Positions 17,977 through 27,426 are shown, numbered from the stretch's first letter. The stretch: 64,000 nt of DNA from Flavobacterium coralii (GCF_019891545.1 NZ_JAHDIU010000002.1:248001-312000), one strand, 5' to 3'. Numbers and translations are program-made. Notes: generated by a model not told the origin, from the letters alone.

Positions 17977-18330
17977 ATGTTCGGAACCATTATAGCCATA
18001 GGAATTGTTGTGCTGCTTGTAGTTTACCTGGTAGGCAAGTATAAAAAAGAACCAACAAAAGAACTGATAAAAATTGAGTCGGATGCCAAACTGCTGCACG
18101 ACCTTGACCTGAGGCCCGGAGAGCAGGTGGAGCTTATTGCGCATCCCGAACGTAATGAGGTAGATGTATTTTCTACAAGGTCAGCCGACTTAAAAGACAG
18201 GCTTGGAATTATTAAAAACCGTTTTATTTACAATAAAATCTTTAAAAGGGAAGCAGGCGCAAAAGTACACTCTGTAAACAAGCATTCTGTACTACTGCAA
18301 TTAACAGATTTAACAGCGCCAACCGCATAA
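17977..18330 (+). CDS. hypothetical single-pass membrane protein
   Basis: 117 residues not recognised. One N-terminal membrane helix (about 2-23, FGTIIAIGIVVLLVVYLVGKY) is followed by a soluble part of roughly 90 residues with LRPGEQVELIAHPERNEVDVFSTR and many charged residues. The topology suggests a membrane-anchored protein with a cytoplasmic domain. It stands alone, divergent from the thiolase. A degenerate -7 box (TAATTTTA at 17944) lies 26 bases before the ATG. Confidence 0.6.
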   Translation: MFGTIIAIGIVVLLVVYLVGKYKKEPTKELIKIESDAKLLHDLDLRPGEQVELIAHPERNEVDVFSTRSADLKDRLGIIKNRFIYNKIFKREAGAKVHSVNKHSVLLQLTDLTAPTA

Positions 18331-18370
18331 GTTTAATTTTACACTGATAGATTTTGTTTAATCTTGTAAA

Positions 18371-18511
18371 ATATGCGGGTAATAGTATAAATAATTACTT
18401 ATGAGGTGCTTTACCTTTACGATAGTGGTTTAATACTTCGTTTCATTTATTATTTTAGGTTGACCCCCGAAACTATTGCAGAAAACACCCGCATTTAATG
18501 CGGGTGTTTTT
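18371..18511 (+). ncRNA. candidate structured RNA ending in an intrinsic terminator
   Basis: This gene-free stretch folds on paper as follows: a closing stem GTAATAGT (18379-18386) with ACTATTGC (18472-18479, one G-T pair); a second stem AAATAAT (18389-18395) with ATTATTT (18449-18455); two inner hairpins, AGGT/ACCT (18404-18416) and ACGA/TCGT (18419-18441); and a strong terminator directly after. An ATGCGGGT at 18373-18380 could also pair with the left terminator arm. I recognise no known RNA family; a 6S-like RNA or a structured 3' untranslated region of the upstream gene are alternatives. Confidence 0.3.
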
Positions 18512-18513
18512 TT
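18482..18513. terminator. strong bidirectional terminator before hutI
   Basis: AAAACACCCGCA (18482-18493) and TGCGGGTGTTTT (18499-18510) form a perfect 12-bp stem with loop TTTAA and T tracts on both sides. It serves the plus-strand transcript and the convergent hutI gene. Confidence 0.85.
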
Positions 18514-18522
18514 ATGGTATTT

Positions 18523-19758
18523 TTATATCAGGTTTCCTTCTATAATGACACTGTCAATGAGGTTACTGCCAAAAGCATATGGCAACTGGTAGTAGGATGA
18601 CAATGGTTTTGTAATGATAAGGTTGGCGCGTTTGCCTTTGGTAATACTGCCATGTGTGGCCGATAGTCCCATTGCATAGGCCCCGTTTAGGGTCGCCGCA
18701 TTTATGGCCTCTTCAGGTGTCATTTTCATTTTAATGCATGCTGTAGCCACAACAAGGTTCATATTGCCGGAGGGTGTTGTGCCAGGATTGAAATCGGTAG
18801 CAAGCGCAATCGGCAATCCTGCCGCTATCATTTTGCGCGCAGGAGTGTAAGGAATGCTTATAAAAAATGAGCAGGTGGGCAATGCAACAGGCATTGTATC
18901 TGTACCTTTCAGAGCTTCGATGTCTTCATCGGTTACAATCTCCAAATGATCAACGCTTAATGCTTCATGTTTAACACACGCTTCTATACCATTTATAGCA
19001 GTAAATTGGTTAACATGAATTTTTGCATGTAAGCCATATTCTTTGCCCGCTTGCATAATTCGCTCTGTCTCTTCGACAGAGAAATAACCTGTTTCACAAA
19101 AGGCATCAATATAATCTGCCAGCTTTTCCTCTGCAATTTTGGGCAGCATATCGTTTATTATCAAATCAATATAACCACTGTGATCTTCCTTAAATTCAGA
19201 CGGAAAAGCATGTGCTCCCAAAAAAGTGGCTTTGATGGCTACCGGATAGTTTTCGCGCAGGCGTTTTATAACCCTCAGCATTTTAATTTCACCTTCAACT
19301 GTTAGCCCGTAACCTGACTTTATCTCTACAGCACCGGAGCCAAGCTGCATTACTTCTTCCAAACGCACCCGCGATTGTTCATAAAGCTCTTCCTCGCTCG
19401 TTTCATTAAGCTTTTTAGCAGAGTTTAATATGCCGCCGCCGCGTGCAGCTATTTCTTCATAAGACAGTCCGTTAATGCGGTCTGCAAATTCCTGCTCGCG
19501 GTTCCCGGCATACACAATATGGGTATGGCTGTCGCACCACGTTGGTAATACTGTTTTTCCTGTTGCATCTATAACGGTATCAGCATTTACCTGCGGCACA
19601 TCCTCCATTGTGCCGAAATCAGCAATTATGTTGTCTTCTACCAATAGCCATGCATTTTCCAGTTTTGGCAAAACTGCCATTTCAGCGCCTGAAACTTTTA
19701 TGGTTTCCGCTCCGCGTATTTGTAGTAATTCCTTAATATTTTTAATGAGTATTTTCAT
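18523..19758 (-). CDS. hutI: imidazolonepropionase
   Basis: 411 residues, full length. A metal-dependent amidohydrolase that opens 4-imidazolone-5-propanoate to N-formimino-glutamate in histidine degradation. The metal-binding DSHTHIVYAG motif, the substrate-site region AARGGGILNSAKK, KIHVNQFTAI, and the late DFNPGTTPSGNMNLV are all present. The start ATG matches the family N terminus. It stands alone on the minus strand, opposite to hutH, and converges on the terminator at 18482-18513. Confidence 0.95.
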   Translation of the reverse strand: MKILIKNIKELLQIRGAETIKVSGAEMAVLPKLENAWLLVEDNIIADFGTMEDVPQVNADTVIDATGKTVLPTWCDSHTHIVYAGNREQEFADRINGLSYEEIAARGGGILNSAKKLNETSEEELYEQSRVRLEEVMQLGSGAVEIKSGYGLTVEGEIKMLRVIKRLRENYPVAIKATFLGAHAFPSEFKEDHSGYIDLIINDMLPKIAEEKLADYIDAFCETGYFSVEETERIMQAGKEYGLHAKIHVNQFTAINGIEACVKHEALSVDHLEIVTDEDIEALKGTDTMPVALPTCSFFISIPYTPARKMIAAGLPIALATDFNPGTTPSGNMNLVVATACIKMKMTPEEAINAATLNGAYAMGLSATHGSITKGKRANLIITKPLSSYYQLPYAFGSNLIDSVIIEGNLI

Positions 19759-19829
19759 CCGGTTGTAAACTTTTTGTAAAAATAGAATTGATTTTAAAAA
19801 ACTCCTATATTTAGGGAAACAAATGCAAG

Positions 19830-20912
19830 GTGAAAAAAATAAAGTATAAGAAAGTACGCAAGCTGCAGCCCAATAATCTTGAATATACCGGCATGCATAA
19901 AACTGTGCCTGTAGAAATGCAGCTTTTTGTATATAATGAAAACAGATATGAAGAGCTTAAAAACGTAGGGCATGAGCAGGCAGTGCGGAAATGCCTTGCT
20001 AATCAGGGGGCAGAAGAAGTAAAATGGCTTAATGTTCACGGGCTTCATAATGTAGAGCTTATCCGCAGCATTGGGGAAAGCCTTAACGTACATACTTATG
20101 TTATAGACGACATTCTGAATACTTCTCACCGCACACGCGTAGAAGACCTTGATGATGTATTGTTTTTCAGTGTTAAATCAGTACTGCCTGAAGAAGAGGA
20201 GGGAAGCATAAAAACAGAACAGATAAGCTTTTTATTAAAGGATGACCTGCTGATTTCGTTCCAGGAAAAGAAGAGTGATTATTTTACCCACATCCGCGAA
20301 CGCATCCGTACGGGTACGGGGGTAATACGAAAAAGAAAAAACGATTACCTGCTTTTTTTGATGCTTGACGCTATAATGGAAAACTTTTTCATTACCATAG
20401 AAAAATTTGAAGGCAATATAGAAGAACTTGGCGCAGAAGCAAAGAAAAACTATAAAGCGGATATAATTGCCAAAGTGGAAAAGTTGCGTGAAAACCTCAG
20501 CTATCTTAAACGAAGTATTTTACCGCTTAAAGATGCTTTGTATAATTTAAAGAATATACAGGACGACGACCAGTATGAAGGCATACACAAAACCAGCCGT
20601 TCCTATTTTGCAAGGCTGTACCAAAAAAGCCTTGAGCTTTTAGACCAGGTAGATTATGACCTTAATTCGCTGGAAAGTGTTTCTAATTACCACTACTCGG
20701 CACAAAGCCAGCGGATGAACCAGATAATGAAAACGCTTACCATTTTCTCGGTTATCTTTATGCCCATTACTTTTATAGTTGGCGTTTATGGTATGAATTT
20801 CCAGAATATGCCCGAGCTTCATACTGAAAACGGCTACTACTACGCTTTGGGCGCAATGGCACTAATAACTATGGTCATGGTAATATACTTTAAAATTAAA
20901 GACTGGTTTTAA
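19830..20912 (+). CDS. corA: CorA family magnesium/cobalt transporter
   Basis: 360 residues. A large cytoplasmic N-terminal domain and long stalk helix lead to two C-terminal membrane helices (about 292-318 and 337-355). The signature Gly-Met-Asn at 321-323 (in VYGMNF) marks the pore entrance. It forms homopentameric channels for Mg2+ and other divalent cations. The start is GTG; the nearby ATG at 19823 is in another frame. The DUF1003 gene follows directly after the stop, so the two are probably one operon. Confidence 0.93.
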   Translation: MKKIKYKKVRKLQPNNLEYTGMHKTVPVEMQLFVYNENRYEELKNVGHEQAVRKCLANQGAEEVKWLNVHGLHNVELIRSIGESLNVHTYVIDDILNTSHRTRVEDLDDVLFFSVKSVLPEEEEGSIKTEQISFLLKDDLLISFQEKKSDYFTHIRERIRTGTGVIRKRKNDYLLFLMLDAIMENFFITIEKFEGNIEELGAEAKKNYKADIIAKVEKLRENLSYLKRSILPLKDALYNLKNIQDDDQYEGIHKTSRSYFARLYQKSLELLDQVDYDLNSLESVSNYHYSAQSQRMNQIMKTLTIFSVIFMPITFIVGVYGMNFQNMPELHTENGYYYALGAMALITMVMVIYFKIKDWF

Positions 20913-21611
20913 ATGAAAACATTCGTTAGTGATATATCCGGCAAAGAGTTTCCTGATCGTGAGCGTATAAGCGGCAAACTGGTTCGCACGCCTATACTTG
21001 ATGTTATTAAACAGGAAAATCCGGGATTTGATGAAAATTGCAGTCTTGCCATGAGTGAGCTTAACCGTTACAGGGAGCAATATATTACCGATTTTCTTGT
21101 CAAGGAGATGGGCGACCTTTCGGTTATGGAGAACAGAGTGCTGGAGGCACTTAAAAATAAAACACTGCTTACCGACAAGCTCGAAGATGAGATGCAGCAG
21201 CTAACCTTTGGGCAACGCATAGCCGACAGGGTTGCAACCTTTGGTGGCAGCTGGACGTTTATAATTTCGTTTATGTGCTTCCTGCTGCTCTGGATAGCGA
21301 TAAATGTAGCTTTCCTTGCCAATAAAGGTTTCGATCCTTACCCGTTTATACTGCTTAACCTGATACTGTCATGCATTGCAGCCCTGCAGGCACCTGTTAT
21401 TATGATGAGCCAGAACCGGCAGGAAGAAAAGGACAGGGAAAGGGCAAAGAACGATTACCTTGTTAACCTGAAATCAGAGCTTGAGGTGCGTATGCTGCAT
21501 GAAAAAATTGACCATTTAATACTGCACCAGGAACAGGCACTAATAGAAATTCAGCGTGTGCAGATAGACATGATGAATGATATTTTAGCAAGGCTCGAAA
21601 AGAAAATTTAG
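20913..21611 (+). CDS. DUF1003 membrane protein
   Basis: 232 residues. The core has two membrane helices (about 105-130, GSWTFIISFMCFLLLWIAIN, and 140-165) separated by a short loop with GFDPYPFILLNLILS, and ends in the QNRQEEKDRERAKNDY motif typical of DUF1003. Its N-terminal 85 residues include FVSDISGKEFP. The function of the family is not established. Its ATG immediately follows the corA stop codon, which suggests a link with cation transport. Its stop overlaps by 4 bases with that of the convergent GNAT gene. Confidence 0.85.
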   Translation: MKTFVSDISGKEFPDRERISGKLVRTPILDVIKQENPGFDENCSLAMSELNRYREQYITDFLVKEMGDLSVMENRVLEALKNKTLLTDKLEDEMQQLTFGQRIADRVATFGGSWTFIISFMCFLLLWIAINVAFLANKGFDPYPFILLNLILSCIAALQAPVIMMSQNRQEEKDRERAKNDYLVNLKSELEVRMLHEKIDHLILHQEQALIEIQRVQIDMMNDILARLEKKI

Positions 21612-22105
21612 TCCAGCAGCAGTTGCATAAACTGCACATTAAGCCAACGGTTAAACTTAAAGCCCGCCTGCTGTAACAGCCCGGCCTCTGTAAAACCAAG
21701 TTTTTTATGGAGTGCAATGCTAATGGTATTATCGGCATCTATAAGTCCAACCATGTTGTGCATGCCTTGTGCTTTAGCACTGTCTATTAATGCTGAAAGC
21801 AATAATTTACCTATACCTTTTCCCTGCCATTCTTCTGCAACATACACAGAATGTTCTACACAAAATTTATAGCCGTCTTTGGCTTTAAACTGTGCATAGC
21901 TGCCGTAACCGGCAATTTCGCTATCAGTTGTTGCTACTATTACAGGGTAATTGCTGCGCTGTTTTTCTGCAAACCAGTTGTTTATAAAAGCCTCATCTTT
22001 TATCTCATAATCATAAACTGCCGTTGTGTGTAATATTGCATGGTTCATTATGCGGAGTATGGCGGACAGGTCTGCTTCTGTGGCAGTACGAATAGTAGCT
22101 TCCAT
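21608..22105 (-). CDS. GNAT N-acetyltransferase, phosphinothricin-acetyltransferase-like
   Basis: 165 residues with one GNAT domain. Acetyl-CoA is bound by the loop EWQGKGIGKLLLSALID (Q/R-x-x-G-x-G/A). The N-terminal IRTATEADLSAILRIMNHAI and the NWFAEKQRS stretch resemble the PAT/bar-like amino-acid or antibiotic acetyltransferases, but the true substrate cannot be read. It precedes fumC's terminator region on the minus strand as a separate unit and converges on the DUF1003 gene. Confidence 0.85.
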   Translation of the reverse strand: MEATIRTATEADLSAILRIMNHAILHTTAVYDYEIKDEAFINNWFAEKQRSNYPVIVATTDSEIAGYGSYAQFKAKDGYKFCVEHSVYVAEEWQGKGIGKLLLSALIDSAKAQGMHNMVGLIDADNTISIALHKKLGFTEAGLLQQAGFKFNRWLNVQFMQLLLD

Positions 22106-22134
22106 ATAAAGTATGATAATGGAGCAAAAATAAA

Positions 22135-22161
22135 AAATAAAGGCTGCCGAATGGCAGCCTT
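22135..22161 (-). terminator. terminator of fumC
   Basis: Perfect 9-bp stem AAGGCTGCC/GGCAGCCTT (22140-22148 and 22153-22161) with a 4-base loop, followed on the minus strand by a T-rich tract, 21 bases past the fumC stop. Confidence 0.8.
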
Positions 22162-22181
22162 ATATATGGGATTAACAATGA

Positions 22182-23582
22182 TTATCTCTTTAGTGAACCA
22201 ACCATATCTTCAGGTTTAACCCATGCATCAAAATCTTCAGGCGATACATAGCCTAAACGAACAGCTTCCTCTTTAAGCGTTGTGCCGTTTTTGTGTGCTG
22301 TTTGTGCTATTTCTGCCGCCTTGTAGTAACCTATTTTGGTATTAAGCGCCGTTACAAGCATTAAAGAGTTATCTACAAGTTCTTTAATCCTGCCGTGGTT
22401 TGGCTCTATGCCCTGTGCGCAATGCTCATCAAAAGATACACATGCATCGCCTATAAGCCTTGCCGATTGCAGAAAGTTAGCTGCCATTACAGGCTTAAAT
22501 ACGTTAAGCTCATAATGCCCCTGTGTGCCGCCTATTGTTATAGCAACATCATTACCCATAACCTGTGCGCAAACCATTGTCATAGCCTCACACTGTGTTG
22601 GGTTAACTTTACCCGGCATAATTGATGATCCAGGTTCATTTTCAGGAATCAGTATTTCACCGATACCGGAGCGTGGGCCTGATGCCATCATACGGATATC
22701 GTTAGCAATTTTATTCAGCGAAACAGCAAGTTGCTTCAGCGCGCCGTGGCTCTCTACAATAGCATCGTGTGCGGCAAGTGCTTCAAATTTATTCTCTGCT
22801 GTAACAAAAGGCAGGCCGGTGAACTTGGCTATATACTCGGCAACCTTTACGTCATATCCCTCAGGAGTGTTAAGCCCTGTACCAACGGCAGTACCGCCAA
22901 GCGCAAGCTCGCTAAGGTGTGCTAATGTGTTTTTAAGCGCTTTAAGTCCGTAGTTAAGCTGTGCCACATAACCTGAGAACTCCTGCCCAAGGGTTAGGGG
23001 AGTGGCATCCATAAGGTGTGTACGGCCTATTTTTACCACATCCATAAATTGCTCGCTCTTTGCTTTAAGTGTATCGCGAAGCTTTTCTACACCGGGTATG
23101 GTAGTTTCTACCACAGCCTTATAAGCAGCAATGTGCATACCGGTAGGGTAGGTATCGTTAGACGATTGCGATTTGTTTACATCATCGTTGGCTTTAAGTA
23201 CAGGCTCGCCTTCACCAATTTTATGGCCGGCAAGTACCTGCGCCCTGTTGGCAACAACCTCGTTTACGTTCATGTTGCTTTGCGTGCCCGAGCCGGTTTG
23301 CCATATAACAAGCGGAAACTGGTCGTCAAGCTTGCCTTCCAGTATTTCATCACACACTTGTGCTATTGCATCGCGCTTTTCAGCCGATAGTGCGCCAAGA
23401 TCATGGTTGGCATAGGCAGCAGCTTTTTTAAGATAAGCAAAGCCTTCTATGATTTCTTTCGGCATAGAGGCAGGAGCGCCAATTTTAAAGTTATTGCGGG
23501 AACGTTCGGTTTGTGCGCCCCAATACTTGTCAGCAGGGACTTTCACTTCACCCATGGTGTCTTTTTCAATCCTGTATTCCAT
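22182..23582 (-). CDS. fumC: class II fumarate hydratase
   Basis: 466 residues, full length. It interconverts fumarate and malate in the citric acid cycle as a tetramer without an iron-sulfur cluster. The family signature [11 protein letters not shown] is intact, as are [23 protein letters not shown] and [16 protein letters not shown]. The catalytic His and Ser are expected in the latter motifs and the signature loop. The gene stands alone; a TAATTTTG box lies on the minus strand at 23668-23675, about 85 bases upstream, without a clear -33. Confidence 0.95.
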   Translation of the reverse strand: MEYRIEKDTMGEVKVPADKYWGAQTERSRNNFKIGAPASMPKEIIEGFAYLKKAAAYANHDLGALSAEKRDAIAQVCDEILEGKLDDQFPLVIWQTGSGTQSNMNVNEVVANRAQVLAGHKIGEGEPVLKANDDVNKSQSSNDTYPTGMHIAAYKAVVETTIPGVEKLRDTLKAKSEQFMDVVKIGRTHLMDATPLTLGQEFSGYVAQLNYGLKALKNTLAHLSELALGGTAVGTGLNTPEGYDVKVAEYIAKFTGLPFVTAENKFEALAAHDAIVESHGALKQLAVSLNKIANDIRMMASGPRSGIGEILIPENEPGSSIMPGKVNPTQCEAMTMVCAQVMGNDVAITIGGTQGHYELNVFKPVMAANFLQSARLIGDACVSFDEHCAQGIEPNHGRIKELVDNSLMLVTALNTKIGYYKAAEIAQTAHKNGTTLKEEAVRLGYVSPEDFDAWVKPEDMVGSLKR

Positions 23583-23738
23583 TGTAAAGAATGTTTATTT
23601 GTTGTATTTGTTTGTACGTTTTACAGCTAAGGTACTGCACATGAGCAGGCAGTTTTTTAAAGCCTGTCAAAATTAAGGATAATGCGCCCGTTTAAAAAAT
23701 GATTTTGTTAATTAATTTAAGGTTTTTGCTGCATATTT

Positions 23739-23770
23739 ATTGGTTATAAAAATTTTTACGCTTATCTTTG
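23739..23770 (+). promoter_or_regulatory. promoter of the 53-residue membrane protein
   Basis: ATTG (23739-23742), 20 bases, then TATCTTTG (23763-23770), a perfect TAnnTTTG -7 element. The ATG at 23793 lies 22 bases downstream. Confidence 0.6.
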
Positions 23771-23792
23771 GCGAAGTTTAAAACTCGGAAAA

Positions 23793-23954
23793 ATGGAATT
23801 TGGTCAATACTTAGGATTTTTAGCTTTCTTAACTATACTTACTATAGGCTTCTGGCTGATGATGTTCCTTGTAAGTTTTGTATTCTACTGGGTTGGAGGA
23901 GCAACCTTAGAACTTATAAAAGAGAAACGAAATAAAAATAACCAACAGGTATAA
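23793..23954 (+). CDS. small membrane protein, 53 residues
   Basis: A short gene reading MEFGQYLGFLAFL through to KNNQQV. The central part (about 9-36, TILTIGFWLMMFLVSFVFYW) is one or two closely spaced membrane helices, followed by a basic tail (ELIKEKRNKNN) that should lie in the cytoplasm. I recognise no family. It is supported by a well-formed promoter 22 bases upstream and a perfect terminator beginning at its stop codon, so it is very likely expressed as a single gene. Function unknown. Confidence 0.65.
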   Translation: MEFGQYLGFLAFLTILTIGFWLMMFLVSFVFYWVGGATLELIKEKRNKNNQQV

Positions 23955-23979
23955 AAAAAGCTGCAAATGCAGCTTTTTT
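23954..23979. terminator. bidirectional terminator
   Basis: AAAAAAGCTGC and GCAGCTTTTTT form a perfect 11-bp stem with loop AAAT. It overlaps the stop codon of the small membrane protein and also serves the convergent DinB gene. Confidence 0.85.
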
Positions 23980-23988
23980 ATTTTCCAA

Positions 23989-24525
23989 TTAAACTAACCG
24001 TAACGCCTGGGTAATATGCCTTTTGTTGTGGTAAACCATAAACCGCAATGCATCGCATGTTTTTAGCTTAATTAGCTTAGTAAATGTTACGGGTATCTTT
24101 CCTTTATTCAGGTTTATTTTGTAAGCCCAATCAATAAAATCCAGCATTTCTTCCTGACTTTCTATAAAACGTTCTAAGACATCCGCAGATAAAACCGAAC
24201 GGGATGGATCCATGCTTTTAAAGGTTTTCATTTTTTTGGAATTACCACTAGGGATAACAATTTTTACGAGATAGTTACCCCAAAATCCGCTCTTAAAAGT
24301 TTCTGCTTCAGCAGTTGATGCAAGAATATTTTTCTCTAAATGCGGGTAATAGAACGCTGCGTAGTAGTTGAGGTGTTCAAGGCATTGCAGTATGCTCCAG
24401 CTTTGTGGTGAAGGCTTGTAGTTAAGCTTTTCGTTGCTTAAAGATTGAAACCCTGTAGCGTGTTGCAGGTTTTGTTTGGTGATTTCCTTGAGTTCGTTTA
24501 AGAGTAAATAACTGTCTGTTTTCAT
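23989..24525 (-). CDS. DinB-like four-helix protein
   Basis: 178 residues of the DinB/DUF664-like superfamily: four helices with a putative metal site formed by histidines, visible here as ILQCLEHLNYY (helix 2) and VYHNKRHITQALRLV at the C terminus. The stretch LNYKPSPQSWSILQ is the characteristic lead-in. Such proteins include thiol transferases and stress proteins; the activity here is unknown. It lies 57 bases after the Crp/Fnr gene on the same strand and may be a target of that regulator. Confidence 0.75.
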   Translation of the reverse strand: MKTDSYLLLNELKEITKQNLQHATGFQSLSNEKLNYKPSPQSWSILQCLEHLNYYAAFYYPHLEKNILASTAEAETFKSGFWGNYLVKIVIPSGNSKKMKTFKSMDPSRSVLSADVLERFIESQEEMLDFIDWAYKINLNKGKIPVTFTKLIKLKTCDALRFMVYHNKRHITQALRLV

Positions 24526-24582
24526 GATTGATGATTTGCTTACAAATTTCCTTCAATCAAGTTTAACAGATATTGACTCACG

Positions 24583-25128
24583 TCAAGATTTTTGCAGGCG
24601 CGAAAGTGTTTCGGGTGCCATGCGCAGGTATGCAGCGATATACTTGTGAGGTATCTCCTTAAAAAGTTGTGGAGAACGCCTTAATACTTTTTCATATCTT
24701 TCTTTTGGAGAGGGGTTCAATAGGTCGGTCTCCCGTTCAAGCTGGGCAATAACCGTGTATGATAAAATAGTATTCCAAAGCTTTAAAGTTTCTGTGCTGC
24801 TGTTTATAAATTCCATGAAATCATCACCATGCATTACCCTCAACTTTGTCTTCCGGATAGCCTCTACGGTATATGCGGTGGGGTTACCTGTAATAAGGCT
24901 GTCAAGCAGGGCAAAAAGCGAATTATTATAGGCAAAGCGTATGGTATTGCTGCCCGCATTGGTTTCGTGATACAGGTGCAGTGCACCTTCAGTAACGAAG
25001 TATATATTGGTATCTGCTTTTCCCTGCTCACTCAAAAAGTCGCCGCGCTTTAAAACAAGTTCTGTATCCTGCCACAGGGGCTTGCTGTAGCCTTCAATGT
25101 GTTTTAAAAGTAATGCGGTAACATCCAT
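24583..25128 (-). CDS. Crp/Fnr family transcriptional regulator
   Basis: 181 residues. A cyclic-nucleotide-binding-like jelly roll (about 20-110, with LKRGDFLSEQGKADTNIYFVTEGALHLY) is followed by a short dimer helix and a C-terminal helix-turn-helix (PHKYIAAYLRMAPETLSRLQ). Length and ending are normal for the short Bacteroidota form. No cysteine cluster of the Fnr type is present, and an Arg-Ser pair for cAMP is not evident, so the ligand is unknown. Its ATG overlaps the phytochrome stop (TAATG), implying translational coupling. Confidence 0.85.
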   Translation of the reverse strand: MDVTALLLKHIEGYSKPLWQDTELVLKRGDFLSEQGKADTNIYFVTEGALHLYHETNAGSNTIRFAYNNSLFALLDSLITGNPTAYTVEAIRKTKLRVMHGDDFMEFINSSTETLKLWNTILSYTVIAQLERETDLLNPSPKERYEKVLRRSPQLFKEIPHKYIAAYLRMAPETLSRLQKS

Positions 25129-27398
25129 TACAGGGTATCACTAACGGGGAAATAAATACTTATGGTAGCGCCTTCTCCGGGCTTTCCCGAAGCCTTTATA
25201 TAGCCTTTATGATTTTGCATGATTTTTTTGCAGAGCGCCAGCCCTACACCTGAACCCTTATATTCTGAAGCGGAGTGCAACCTTGTAAATATATTGAATA
25301 TAGAGCCTGCAAACTGTTGCTCAAAGCCAATACCATTATCTTCAACATAAATTACCTGATATAAGTTACTGTCAGCAGGGCTGTAGCTCATAAGGTTTTC
25401 TTCCGCCCTTATCTTTACTACAGGATGCCTCTCCGGCGATGCATATTTTATAGAATTTGCTATCAGGTTAGAGAAGAGCTGCTTAAGCAGGAAAGGGATA
25501 CCATGAATTTTTGGTAAATCTTCCACTATAATATCTGCCGGCACATCTCCCAACGCTTCAGGTAAATCTGCTTTAACCTCATCTAAAAGTTCATTAAGGT
25601 TAACGTTCTCAAAAGAATCTTCTGTATGTTTAAGCCTTGTATATTTTAAAATATCTATTAGCAGTGTCTGCATCCTGCTGGCAGATGCATTCATGCGAAT
25701 TATAGAGTCCTGTACGCTATCGGGTATCTTATCTTCTTTGCTAAGCAGGCGCGAAGAAATAAGCTGAATTTTGCGCAGCGGCTCCTGCAGGTCGTGCGTG
25801 CTAATCCAGTTAATGTTCTCAAGTTCTGAATTGGTTTCCCTTAATAGCTCGCTCAGTTTTCTGTACTTTTCTTCCTCCTGTGTTATTATTAGCAGGTTAA
25901 TCTGTTTCTGCAGGCTGTAGGCATACGCCTGAGCTGTTTCCAGTTCCGGCTCCAGCCACGGTTTGGCAGTACAATCTACTATTTCTTTCCAAAGTTCGAA
26001 TGACCTGCGCGGTGATAATCCTTTTTCATCTTTAATTATGGATTTTGATGGATCTCCGCCCCAGTTAACCTCTGTTTTGGTTTCGGGCCTGAACCACATA
26101 ATACAGTTGTTGTTGTCCATATTAAGTGAATGGTAGATAAGCCCCGAAGTTTTGGTGCAAAGGTTCTGGTAATCAGGTAATGTTTCAATCAGTTTGTGGG
26201 TGCTGAAACTGCTGTTCCCGGTAAAAGCAGCAAAATAATTTGCTAAATGCTGCACATCATCTTCTGTTGGCGCAACCCCGCTTTTATATACTGCACCGTT
26301 AAAAACTATTGCTACGCCTGCAGCATTGCAAAGCTGCAACAAGCTTTGGTTTTCTACCAGCTTTTTAAAGTCGTTCTGGTTGCTGAGTGAAAAGCTGTTA
26401 ACCTTATCAAGCGATGCAGATGCTTTTCGGGCAATTTCATACTCTTCGTTAGATTGCCTTAAATCTATCTGCGATGTTATAAAGTGCCCTTGTAGCTGTG
26501 CGGCAAGTCGCACCTCCGGGCTCAGGTTTTTTGGTGAATAATGGTGGCATGCTATAAGGCCCCACAAACGCTTTTTATATATTAGCGATATGGTTAAGGT
26601 TGCGCAAACCCCCATGTTATGAAGATACTGTACGTGGATAGGCGATGTGCTGCGAAGCACCGAAAGGCTTAAATCTAAATTTTTACCTGCCGGAGTGTCG
26701 TCTATGGTATAAATGGGTACAGGAGTATAATTTACATCTGCTATAAGCCGTAAAAGGTTTTTAATATAGAGTTCCCTTGCCTGTGCCGGAATATCGGTAT
26801 GCGGATAATGCAGCCCCAAAAAAGGCTCAAGATCTTCACGGCAGCTCTCGGCAAATACTTCACCATTATAATCTTTGTCAAAACGGTAAATCATTACACG
26901 GTCATAACCCGTAATTTTGCGGGTGCCTTTGGCAACCAGGTCGCATAGCTGTTTAAGCGTATGCGTGTCATGCATATAACTAAGGAATTGTGACGTCTGG
27001 TCGTATACCTCACTAACCTTTTGCGGATCAGCATCTTCAGGCTCGGCCTCTAATATAAAAACACCATTGCTTTTGTGGAGTGTACATAAATATAATTTCC
27101 CTTTTAGTTCCAGCCTCAGCAGGGTAGAAGACAGCATTAAATCGTCCGCTACATATTTTTGAAGCTTTTGGATAGCATCTTCACCAAAAACTTCGGTAAA
27201 GCTTTTGCCAAGTATATCGGTATGGCTTAAGCCTGTATAGTCTTTGCTGTTAGCACTGCAAAAGTCTATTAAAAAATTATCTTCTTTAAATGCCACAAGA
27301 AAACCGTGCGGCTGAATACTGCCGGGTATATGTATAGGCTCCTGCTCGCAGTTTGTAAGGTTTACAATATCTCTGTTTACAATATCCTTAATCTTCAT
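25128..27398 (-). CDS. bphP: bacteriophytochrome histidine kinase
   Basis: 756 residues: PAS (about 15-120), GAF (about 140-310), PHY (about 330-505), HisKA (about 525-590) and HATPase (about 630-752). Cys17 in NLTNCEQEP is the biliverdin-attaching cysteine of bacteriophytochromes. DIP (202-204), His255/His260 and His285 line the chromophore pocket. PRRSF at 463-467 is the PHY tongue motif. His535 in [11 protein letters not shown] is the phosphorylation site, and N, G1 and G2 boxes are intact. It senses red/far-red light and has no output domain besides the kinase, so it needs a separate response regulator, which the operon supplies. Confidence 0.95.
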   Translation of the reverse strand: MKIKDIVNRDIVNLTNCEQEPIHIPGSIQPHGFLVAFKEDNFLIDFCSANSKDYTGLSHTDILGKSFTEVFGEDAIQKLQKYVADDLMLSSTLLRLELKGKLYLCTLHKSNGVFILEAEPEDADPQKVSEVYDQTSQFLSYMHDTHTLKQLCDLVAKGTRKITGYDRVMIYRFDKDYNGEVFAESCREDLEPFLGLHYPHTDIPAQARELYIKNLLRLIADVNYTPVPIYTIDDTPAGKNLDLSLSVLRSTSPIHVQYLHNMGVCATLTISLIYKKRLWGLIACHHYSPKNLSPEVRLAAQLQGHFITSQIDLRQSNEEYEIARKASASLDKVNSFSLSNQNDFKKLVENQSLLQLCNAAGVAIVFNGAVYKSGVAPTEDDVQHLANYFAAFTGNSSFSTHKLIETLPDYQNLCTKTSGLIYHSLNMDNNNCIMWFRPETKTEVNWGGDPSKSIIKDEKGLSPRRSFELWKEIVDCTAKPWLEPELETAQAYAYSLQKQINLLIITQEEEKYRKLSELLRETNSELENINWISTHDLQEPLRKIQLISSRLLSKEDKIPDSVQDSIIRMNASASRMQTLLIDILKYTRLKHTEDSFENVNLNELLDEVKADLPEALGDVPADIIVEDLPKIHGIPFLLKQLFSNLIANSIKYASPERHPVVKIRAEENLMSYSPADSNLYQVIYVEDNGIGFEQQFAGSIFNIFTRLHSASEYKGSGVGLALCKKIMQNHKGYIKASGKPGEGATISIYFPVSDTL

Positions 27399-27426
27399 AG
27401 ATAAATAAAAGCTGTTGAGGGGGAAA

